This document shows positions 1-5,924 of a stretch of 23,663 nt of DNA, one piece after another. Within the stretch, counting starts at the first letter, position 1. Each line of letters starts with the position of its first letter. Both the position numbers and the translations under genes were made by a program. The stretch is from contig RAZP01000073.1 of NCBI GenBank assembly GCA_004028745.1, positions 1-23,663 on the forward strand, read 5' to 3'. The stretch is from Prosthecochloris sp. (GTDB lineage: Bacteria > Bacteroidota > Chlorobiia > Chlorobiales > Chlorobiaceae). The notes beneath the pieces were generated by a model, which saw only the letters and a list, made by a program, of their open reading frames with translations, was not told the DNA's origin and did not search any database.

Positions 1-359
1 TCAGCGAGATGGAAAAAGCCGTCGAAGAAGCCACCACCATGGAAATGCCGCTGCTCGAAAAAAACCTTGTCGCCATCTCCACCATAGCCTCCATCTCCAC
101 CATGGTAGGCCTGTTCGGCACCACCTTAGGCATGATCACCGCCTTCAATGCCTTAGCCACCAGCGGAGCACCCGATGCAGTCCAGCTCTCGCGCGGCATA
201 TCCGAAGCCTTGGTCAACACCGCGCTTGGCATTCTCGGAGGCATCATGGGCATCGTCACCTACAACGTCTTCACCAACAAAGTCGACCGTTTCACCTACA
301 TGATCGACGAAGCCGCCTTTTACATTATCCAGACCCTGGGATCCAGCAAATCAGAGTAG
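1..359 (+). CDS. exbB: ExbB/TolQ/MotA-family proton channel, C-terminal part (5' end outside window)
   Basis: This is the C-terminal part of the inner-membrane proton-channel subunit that, with ExbD, uses the proton gradient to energise TonB. The reading frame is open from the first bases, so the gene starts before the window; the ATG at 9 is internal. The conserved ExbB core is visible: the LLEKNLVAISTIAS segment, then a helix with VGLFGTTLGMITAF, then SRGISEALVNTALGILGGI, which matches the last two transmembrane helices of ExbB/TolQ with their conserved Thr and Gly residues. The stop is followed only 6 nt later by exbD1, and exbD2 and tonB come next, so the assignment to ExbB rather than TolQ or MotA rests on context as well as sequence. 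Its N-terminal helix and full length cannot be judged. Confidence 0.93.
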   Translation, partial: SEMEKAVEEATTMEMPLLEKNLVAISTIASISTMVGLFGTTLGMITAFNALATSGAPDAVQLSRGISEALVNTALGILGGIMGIVTYNVFTNKVDRFTYMIDEAAFYIIQTLGSSKSE

Positions 360-365
360 AGCAGT

Positions 366-899
366 ATGGCAAAAGTAAAATCCAAACGCATAGGGTTCCA
401 TATAGACATGACGCCCATGGTAGACGTAGCCTTTCTGCTGCTCACCTTCTTCATGCTCACCACCAAGTTTCGTCCCCCCGAGCCCGTGCAGATCGATCTG
501 CCCAGCTCCCATGCCGAGCAGAAAGTGCCCGAATCAGACATTCTCACCGTCAGCGTCAGCGGAGAAAACAGTTACTTCATGGGTGTCTCCTCGCAGACCT
601 CTCGAGAAAAGATTTTCATCCGGGTCATTCAGCCCCGGCTCGAATCAGCAGGAATGAGCCGGCAAGCCGTTGCCGATTCCCTGCAGCACTTCAAGCTCAC
701 CGAAAGCTTTCCCTTAAGAAAAAACGAGCTTGATCCCTTCATCACCGCAGCCAGGTTTGCAAACCCGGATATCCGTCCCGTAGTCAAAGCCGATGTAGAC
801 GCCGACTTTCAAGCCGTCAACCATGTCCTCAAACGGTTCAAAGCCTCCAATATTCTTACCTTCAACCTCGTAACCGTGCTCGAAAAGGAGGTAAGCTGA
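366..899 (+). CDS. exbD: ExbD-family TonB-energising protein, first copy
   Basis: A 177-residue inner-membrane protein with one N-terminal helix and a periplasmic domain; ExbD dimers sit in the ExbB pentamer and couple proton flow to TonB. The N-terminus carries the family hallmark HIDMTPMVDVAFLLLTFFM at about residues 12-30, including the Asp of MVDV in the membrane helix that is essential in ExbD. It is longer than the usual ~140 residues because of extra periplasmic sequence around residues 60-120. The ATG follows the exbB stop closely. The 3' end contains AAGGAGGT (885-892), which serves as the ribosome binding site of the next exbD, so the two are probably translated in series. Its first transmembrane region is identical at DNA level to that of exbD2 over 70 bp, while the periplasmic domains differ. 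Confidence 0.93.
   Translation: MAKVKSKRIGFHIDMTPMVDVAFLLLTFFMLTTKFRPPEPVQIDLPSSHAEQKVPESDILTVSVSGENSYFMGVSSQTSREKIFIRVIQPRLESAGMSRQAVADSLQHFKLTESFPLRKNELDPFITAARFANPDIRPVVKADVDADFQAVNHVLKRFKASNILTFNLVTVLEKEVS
396..465 (+). repeat. 70-bp block identical to 973-1042 (exbD1 copy)
   Basis: These bases encode the FHIDMTPMVDV transmembrane region of exbD1. They are identical at every position, including third codon positions, to 973-1042 in exbD2 (offset 577), while the sequence on both sides diverges at once. Confidence 0.95.
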
Positions 900-900
900 C

Positions 901-1446
901 ATGGGTCTCGTTGATTCACCAAATGGGGAAGGAAGGGGCCGGCAGGCAAAACGCAAGAGGAAGCGCCTCGGTTTCCATATAGACATGACGCCCATGGTAG
1001 ACGTAGCCTTTCTGCTGCTCACCTTCTTCATGCTCACCACCACCTTCAGCAAAGCCAATACCATGGAGATCAACATACCGCCCGAAAACACCGAAGTCAA
1101 GATAGCCGAAACCAACGTCATGACTTTCCGAGTTGCGCCCGACGGTTATGTGTACTGGTCGATAGGTGAATCATCACCCCGGAAGCTTCCCTTGTATGAA
1201 GAAGAAGGCGCCATGTCGCTGGGAAGAGAAGTGCGTCAGATGCTGCAACAGCAAACGCAAGCCAACAGCAAGCTCGTCATAGTCGTCAAAATCAGTGACG
1301 AAGCCAAATACAAATATCTCGTTGATCTGATCGATGAATTCAACATGATGCAAATCGATCGTTTCAGCTTGGATGATTTCACCGATGCCGATGAAGAGGT
1401 GGTGCTGGCGCACGGTGGCGGGAAACAAGTGACAAGTGACGGGTGA
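901..1446 (+). CDS. exbD: ExbD-family TonB-energising protein, second copy
   Basis: A second ExbD of 181 residues, one base after the first. It has an arginine/lysine-rich cytoplasmic start (about 20 residues) and then the same HIDMTPMVDVAFLLLTFFM helix at about residues 23-41 with its key Asp, followed by a periplasmic domain unlike that of copy 1. An ExbB with two ExbDs is a known arrangement, for example in Xanthomonas and Bacteroidetes, where the second may be needed only for particular substrates. The Shine-Dalgarno AAGGAGGT lies 8 nt before the ATG. The extreme C-terminus (GGGKQVTSDG) is encoded by repetitive GTGACAAGTGACGGGTGA and looks like a late extension past the folded domain. A 224-nt stretch with no gene I can support separates this stop from the chosen tonB start. 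Confidence 0.92.
   Translation: MGLVDSPNGEGRGRQAKRKRKRLGFHIDMTPMVDVAFLLLTFFMLTTTFSKANTMEINIPPENTEVKIAETNVMTFRVAPDGYVYWSIGESSPRKLPLYEEEGAMSLGREVRQMLQQQTQANSKLVIVVKISDEAKYKYLVDLIDEFNMMQIDRFSLDDFTDADEEVVLAHGGGKQVTSDG
973..1042 (+). repeat. 70-bp block identical to 396-465 (exbD2 copy)
   Basis: Partner of the block in exbD1. Perfect identity inside otherwise strongly diverged paralogues suggests gene conversion or a recent local copy rather than purifying selection on the protein alone, because silent sites match too. Confidence 0.95.
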
Positions 1447-1670
1447 AGAGGGTGGCGAAGCGGTGCTTGTAATCGAAAGTGGAATTAATGAGTGGGGAGT
1501 TCAGGAAGAAAAAAATGAAGAAAAGATCGATACAGATAACGAGGGATGAAAGATTGAGAGATGCTTTAAAATTGTGCTCGTGATCAGCGAGGTGGTACTA
1601 TTATTCCTGGTCGAAAAGCAGAACCGACAACGATCGGGGAGCAGAGGAAGTAAAAAAGGGGTTAGTGGAA

Positions 1671-2465
1671 ATGTCTTCAAAACTTGACAGCATACATAAA
1701 CATGCGCCCGCAGCGGCCCGGAAATGGTCGTTCAGTGGCGAGTATCTTGATACTGATCGTATCTGTCAGATAGACTACGGCAACCTGGTATTGCGGAGGC
1801 GGAGTCACTTGTTTCTGGCTCATGGTGTTATTACTGCTGTTGTGCTGCTTGCCGGTTTCTGGCTGGTAAGTGTCAACTGGGAGAAATTGACGGCGTGGAC
1901 CGGTCTCTTTGACGGAGAGGACGAGGAGCGGGTAGAGAATTACGCGATCATAACCAGTGTGACGCAGCTGCCGCCTCCGCCGCTGATCGAGAAATCGAAG
2001 CCGGCGCAGCCGAAGCCTATAGTGCCGCCAAAGGTTGAGAAGCCGCCGAATGTGGGCAAAGTGAAGAAAGTGAAAGAAGAGGAAGCGCCGCCCGAACAGA
2101 CGCTGGCCACTCAGGAAGAGATTAAGGAAGCTACTCAAAAGCAGGGTATCGAGGGCGGTATTGGTGACGGTCCTGTGTTCGTGCCTGTTGAAAGAATGCC
2201 GACTTTTCTGCGTCAGAGGAAACCAAAGTATCCTGAAGCGGCCCGCCGTGCAGGCATAGAAGGCAAAGTGTTTGTCAGTGTGCTGATTTCGGAAAAGGGC
2301 AAACCGATGAAGGCACAGATCATGAAACGTGAACCTTTGGACAAGACTGTGTTCGACAAGGCGGCGATTAGTGCTGTGATGAAATCAACTTACTCTCCCG
2401 GCATTCAGGATGGAAAACCGGTCAAAGTGTGGCTGATGATTCCTATACGGTTCACACTGAGGTAA
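1671..2465 (+). CDS. tonB: TonB energy-transducing protein
   Basis: A 264-residue TonB that spans the periplasm and passes energy from ExbB/ExbD to outer-membrane receptors. It has a ~45-residue cytoplasmic start, one membrane helix (about residues 48-65), a Pro/Lys/Glu-rich spacer with PPPPLIEK and PKPIVPPKVEKPP, and a C-terminal TonB domain from about residue 180 (KPKYPEAARRAGIEGKV, ending in IPIRFTLR). The cytoplasmic segment is longer than in E. coli TonB but usual for the Bacteroidetes/Chlorobi type. I chose ATG 1671 over GTG 1665 because the purine run AAAAAAGGGG (1652-1661) is well spaced from the ATG and too close to the GTG. The three receptors downstream are likely clients. The gene could be co-transcribed with exbBDD or have its own promoter in the 224-nt gap; I could not identify one. 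Confidence 0.95.
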   Translation: MSSKLDSIHKHAPAAARKWSFSGEYLDTDRICQIDYGNLVLRRRSHLFLAHGVITAVVLLAGFWLVSVNWEKLTAWTGLFDGEDEERVENYAIITSVTQLPPPPLIEKSKPAQPKPIVPPKVEKPPNVGKVKKVKEEEAPPEQTLATQEEIKEATQKQGIEGGIGDGPVFVPVERMPTFLRQRKPKYPEAARRAGIEGKVFVSVLISEKGKPMKAQIMKREPLDKTVFDKAAISAVMKSTYSPGIQDGKPVKVWLMIPIRFTLR

Positions 2466-2482
2466 AAGGAGAGGTGTGTTGA

Positions 2483-2581
2483 ATGGCGACCCCCGGAAGA
2501 AAAGACTTGTTGCTCGTCACCCACGGTAATGTAACAGCCGCGTTTTGTTCTCTGATAACGAAGGTATCGTTTTTTTTGTAA
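2483..2581 (+). CDS. Possible 32-codon leader or small protein between tonB and the regulator gene
   Basis: An ATG at 2483 sits 8 nt after a strong AAGGAGAGG sequence (2467-2475) and opens a 32-codon frame that ends with TAA at 2579-2581, just before the ribosome binding site of the AraC gene. The product (MATPGRKDLLLVTHGNVT...) resembles nothing I recognise. The weak hairpin and T-run lie inside its last third, so it could act as a translated leader. It may equally be chance; the only positive evidence is the ribosome binding site. Confidence 0.22.
   Translation: MATPGRKDLLLVTHGNVTAAFCSLITKVSFFL
2554..2577 (+). terminator. Weak candidate terminator after tonB
   Basis: GATAAC-gaa-GGTATC (2554-2568) can form a short stem with one mismatch, followed by eight T residues (2570-2577). 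The stem is weak and AT-rich, so it could be an inefficient terminator or attenuator before the regulator gene. Confidence 0.3.
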
Positions 2582-2591
2582 TGGAGGTGTA

Positions 2592-3626
2592 TTGAAAGAG
2601 CCAATAGCAAATCGCGATGTGACGCGATACAGTTGGAAGAGCGGCTTCAGCACGTATGGAAAAGATGGTTTTGCTTTAGCCGAATCGGATCGTTTTGAGC
2701 ACTGCTGGTGCTGTCCAAAGAGCCTGGGTGAGGGGACGTTTCGCAGGGTAAAGATTCGGGAGGGATTTGAGTTATGGATCGCCGACTGCCTGTTCAGAAA
2801 GGAGGCTTATTTTTCTTTTCATGATTCCCCTTCGCTGCTTCTTTTTGGTTTCTACCTGTCAGGACACTATGAGGCTGTAGTTGGTCGTCGGAAAAAAAGG
2901 CCGTTAGAGTTTTACGGGGAACAGCAGTATCTCATGTATATCAATGAGCCGGATGGAGTTAGTCAGGTGAAAGCCGGTATGCCGCTGCGCAGCGTTTCCA
3001 TTGTCATCAGTCCGGAACGATTGTTTTCCTACTTTGAAGACGATATGGCGCTTCTGCCGTCTGCTGTGCAGCGAATTGTTGAAAAAAAGGGCGATGACAT
3101 TTTCCTTCGGATCAAAGATATTACGCCGGCTATGCATGTTGCGCTACGGCAAATCGTTGATTGTCCTTACCGTGGTGTCACCCGCAAACTCTTTTTTGAA
3201 AGCCGTTCTCTGGAGCTGATTGCCTACCAGTTGAAACAACTGTCGGTTTCGGAGCCGCCGCCTGCAAGGAGATCTTCTATCATGCATCCGGGAGACAGGA
3301 ATCGTACTGAATTTGCAAGAAATTTGCTGTTGCGTAATTTGGATGCGCCGCCGAATCTCAATGAACTTGCAGAAGCTACAGGCATGTCCCATCCCAAATT
3401 GAATCGCTGTTTCCGGCGGATGTTCGGGACAACGGTTTTTCAGTACCTGAAACAGGAACGGTTGAAACAGGCAAGGTTCATGATCGAGGATCAGGGATTA
3501 ACCGTCACTGAGACAGCTTATTCGGTAGGTTATTCAAGTCTCAGCCATTTTGCCAAAGCGTACAAACATCATTTCGGCATATCCCCCGGTGCTGATTTTC
3601 GCAGAAAAAGAGCTGTAGAAAAGTAA
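2592..3626 (+). CDS. AraC/XylS-family regulator of the PchR (siderophore-responsive) type
   Basis: A 344-residue DNA-binding regulator. The C-terminal ~100 residues (about 245-340) form the two helix-turn-helix units of AraC proteins: LNELAEATGMSHPKLNRCF for the first, and VTETAYSVGYSSLSHFAKAY followed by HHFGISPGADFRR for the second. The KLNRCFRRMFGTTVFQYLK wording is typical of the PchR/YbtA group, which bind a ferric siderophore in the N-terminal domain and activate receptor genes; the N-terminal part has the matching length and the PLRSVSIVISPERLF pattern. No better start is evident than TTG 2592, preceded by GGAGG at 2583-2587, though the spacing is short. The position between tonB and receptor genes supports control of this island by an imported ligand. 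Ligand identity is inference. Confidence 0.85.
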   Translation: MKEPIANRDVTRYSWKSGFSTYGKDGFALAESDRFEHCWCCPKSLGEGTFRRVKIREGFELWIADCLFRKEAYFSFHDSPSLLLFGFYLSGHYEAVVGRRKKRPLEFYGEQQYLMYINEPDGVSQVKAGMPLRSVSIVISPERLFSYFEDDMALLPSAVQRIVEKKGDDIFLRIKDITPAMHVALRQIVDCPYRGVTRKLFFESRSLELIAYQLKQLSVSEPPPARRSSIMHPGDRNRTEFARNLLLRNLDAPPNLNELAEATGMSHPKLNRCFRRMFGTTVFQYLKQERLKQARFMIEDQGLTVTETAYSVGYSSLSHFAKAYKHHFGISPGADFRRKRAVEK

Positions 3627-3698
3627 CGCTTTTCCTCTCCGTCGAAAGTGTTGTCACAAAAGACACAGCCCCTTCTTCATTTTTCGACCGTTGCGGGT

Positions 3699-3718
3699 TG
3701 AGGGATCCCTCATTTTTT
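3699..3718 (+). terminator. Intrinsic terminator of the regulator gene
   Basis: TGAGGGATCCCTCA (3699-3712) is a perfect inverted repeat, with a 5-bp GC-rich stem and GATC loop. It is followed directly by six T residues (3713-3718), 73 nt after the AraC stop. It separates the TonB/regulator block from the export cassette. Confidence 0.75.
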
Positions 3719-3828
3719 CCTGAAAAAGTTGGGATTTCGCCAATCGTTAAACTCTGTTCGCCATCCGTTAGCGGAGAAAATTGTTGGGTACTACCTTATC
3801 GTCAAAAATATGTAAACAAAAACTACTG

Positions 3829-4626
3829 ATGTTGAAGAAAATACATTTTTTGCTGCTGGCTTCTACCATGTTGTTTTTCGCCGGGCAGGACATGCTCCGG
3901 GCCGAAACAGCGCAAACGACAGGGCGTGACGTGATGGTGATGGAGGACGAACGTCCCGACGGGAACGACCGGACATCGGTCATGAAAATGACTCTGGTGA
4001 ACAAACGCGGAAGCAAACGGGTTCGTGAGGTTTCCTCGTACTCGAAAGATTACGGGAAGGATAAAAAATCGGTCATGGTGTTCGATCGTCCGGCCGACGT
4101 CAAGGGGACGGCGTTCCTGTCTTGGGAGTACGACGATCCTGAAAAAGAGGACGACAAGTGGCTCTATATGCCCGCCATGAAGAAAGTCCGGCGTATCAGC
4201 GGGGCTTCGAAAAACGAGTATTTCATGGGAAGCGACTTCACCTATGATGACATGGGCGATCGCAACGTGGACGAGGATACCCACAAGCTGCTCGGGGAGG
4301 AGGAAGTCGATGGACATCCGTGCTGGAAGGTTGAATCGATTCCGGTCGACCCGGACGACATGTATACGCGCAAGGTGATCTGGGTGAGCAAGGAGGCGCA
4401 AATGGTGCTCAAGGCCGAGTACTATGACAAGGACGGTTTGCTCAAAGTCTACCGGGTTCTCGATTTCGACAAGGAGGGCGGTTTCTGGTCGGTTCAGCAC
4501 TCGGAGATGGAAAATGTTGTCCGGAATCACAAGACCGTCATGGAGTTTGATTCCATGCAATACGATACAGGCCTTCAGGACAAGCTTTTCAGGGTATCAT
4601 CTATCCAGCGGGGTCGTGTTCATTGA
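3829..4626 (+). CDS. LolA-like outer-membrane lipoprotein-sorting family protein (PF17131 type)
   Basis: A 265-residue periplasmic protein with a LolA/LolB-like half-barrel predicted to carry hydrophobic cargo between membranes. Starting at ATG 3829 gives a good signal peptide (MLKKIHFLLLASTMLFFAGQ, cleavage near LRAETA); the TTG at 3781 would add 16 residues that spoil it, so I reject it. The mature protein has the pattern of this family: RGSKRVREV, then FLSWEYDDPEKEDDKWLYMPAMKKVRRI, GSDFTYDDMGDR, and late LKVYRVLDF and FDSMQYDTGLQDKLF. Such proteins are commonly encoded next to RND exporters and beta-barrels, as here. The stop overlaps the next gene's start. The classical LolA function with LolCDE is not implied. 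Confidence 0.85.
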   Translation: MLKKIHFLLLASTMLFFAGQDMLRAETAQTTGRDVMVMEDERPDGNDRTSVMKMTLVNKRGSKRVREVSSYSKDYGKDKKSVMVFDRPADVKGTAFLSWEYDDPEKEDDKWLYMPAMKKVRRISGASKNEYFMGSDFTYDDMGDRNVDEDTHKLLGEEEVDGHPCWKVESIPVDPDDMYTRKVIWVSKEAQMVLKAEYYDKDGLLKVYRVLDFDKEGGFWSVQHSEMENVVRNHKTVMEFDSMQYDTGLQDKLFRVSSIQRGRVH

Positions 4627-5891
4627 GTTGGAAAGCAAAGTTTTCGAAGGTCATTATGATGACTCTGGGGTGTGTGCAGATGGCTGGCGCTGAAGTTTCG
4701 GCCGAAGAGACTTCATGGATGGAGCAGGTAGCTGTTGACGGATGGATCGAGGGTGTCCAGTCTGTTCAGGTCCGTTCCCCTCACGATGCTTTGACTTCAA
4801 GGGTTTGGGGGCGTTTGAAGTTGTCGGCGGATATCGATGACTTTTTCGGGTATGTTTCCGTAGATGCCCAGAAAAACTGGACGGTTGACAGTGAAACCGG
4901 GATTGATGTGCATGAGGCATGGCTGGAGTATGTCGCTGACGGATGGGATGCCCGTATCGGTCGCCAGGTCATTATCTGGGGAAAGGCGGATGGCTTACAG
5001 ATCACTGATATTATTTCACCGCCGGATTACACCGAGTTCATCACGCGGGATCTCGAAGAGATCCGTCTTCCTGTGGACGCCGCTAAATTCAGGCTACTTG
5101 GTGAAACGGTCGATGTGGAGCTGATCTGGATTCCTGTTTTCAGGGCTGCGGTTCAGCCTTCGGCGGATAGTCCCTGGGCGCTGGGGCAGGATATTCCGGA
5201 TGATGTGCGGGTGACGGTCTCTCCGGTGGATGAGCCTGAGACGTCGCTGGAAAACAGTGAGATCGCGCTGAAGGTTTCTGCATTTTGGTCGGGGCTGGAT
5301 GTTGCGGTTTCGGCATTCCACACCTGGGATGACAATCCCGCTATGCATCGAACCGTAACGCAGCGTAATGGGGAAACTGATATTCATTTTTCGCCGGAGC
5401 ATCATCGTATGACGGTTTTTGGTCTGGAGTTTTCCCGTCCCTGGTCTGATTTCGTGTTCCGGGGAGAGGTTGCCTACTATCTGGGGCGTTTTTTCGAGCC
5501 ACGGAGCATTACCGGTGATCCGTCGAGGAAAAACGCCCTGAACTGGCTTGCCGGGATTGACTGGACGCCGGGAAACGACTGGTCGGTGACTGCGCAGACG
5601 GCCGGCGTGTTCATTATGGACTACGAGCGGAGTCTGGCGGCCGAACAGCACGCCCTGTCGGGCACGCTGAATGTATCGAAAAAGCTGCTGCGCCAGACCC
5701 TGACGCTGTCGAACATGCTCTATTACGATGTCAGGGAGCAAGATTTTTTCGAACAAATCAAGGCGGAGTATGCGGTCACCGATGATCTGCACTTTCTCAC
5801 CGGAGTCGATGTGTTTGGCGGCGGCGGTCAATCGTTCGGAAGATACAAGGACAACACCCAGGTGTGGTTCAAGGCGAAGTACAGTTTTTAG
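4623..5891 (+). CDS. DUF1302-like outer-membrane beta-barrel protein
   Basis: A 422-residue predicted outer-membrane barrel. TTG 4623 overlaps the TGA of the LolA-like gene by 4 nt, which implies coupled translation, and yields a signal peptide (MSWKAKFSKVIMMTLGCVQM, cleaved near AGA or VSA). The mature part alternates polar and hydrophobic residues as barrel strands do and ends in aromatic KAKYSF, the usual C-terminal assembly signal. The stretch ARIGRQVIIWGKADGLQITD and the following SPPDYTEF (about residues 115-140) resemble the DUF1302/alginate-export-type porins, where GRQ..WG is characteristic. With an RND pump and a LolA-like carrier on either side, it is the likely outer-membrane part of that export route. 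The last base of its TAG stop is also the first base of an element terminus. Confidence 0.75.
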   Translation: MSWKAKFSKVIMMTLGCVQMAGAEVSAEETSWMEQVAVDGWIEGVQSVQVRSPHDALTSRVWGRLKLSADIDDFFGYVSVDAQKNWTVDSETGIDVHEAWLEYVADGWDARIGRQVIIWGKADGLQITDIISPPDYTEFITRDLEEIRLPVDAAKFRLLGETVDVELIWIPVFRAAVQPSADSPWALGQDIPDDVRVTVSPVDEPETSLENSEIALKVSAFWSGLDVAVSAFHTWDDNPAMHRTVTQRNGETDIHFSPEHHRMTVFGLEFSRPWSDFVFRGEVAYYLGRFFEPRSITGDPSRKNALNWLAGIDWTPGNDWSVTAQTAGVFIMDYERSLAAEQHALSGTLNVSKKLLRQTLTLSNMLYYDVREQDFFEQIKAEYAVTDDLHFLTGVDVFGGGGQSFGRYKDNTQVWFKAKYSF

Positions 5892-5903
5892 GGCACCTCT
5901 ATA
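5891..5903 (+). repeat. Solo terminus of the miniature inverted-repeat element
   Basis: GGGCACCTCTATA here matches exactly the first 13 bases of the element at 13507 and, with two changes, the end of the copy at 19276. No facing right end (TAGAGGTGCCC) follows, so this is either a decayed element or a one-ended remnant. The porin stop codon TAG overlaps it by one base. Confidence 0.6.
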
Positions 5904-5924
5904 GTTAATGCAAACAATTATCTC

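Noticed and set aside
1665..1673. GTG 1665 as start of tonB
   Set aside because: The purine-rich ribosome site would be only about three bases away; ATG 1671 has normal spacing.
3781..3831. TTG 3781 as start of the LolA-like gene
   Set aside because: It adds 16 residues in front of a well-formed signal peptide that begins at ATG 3829.
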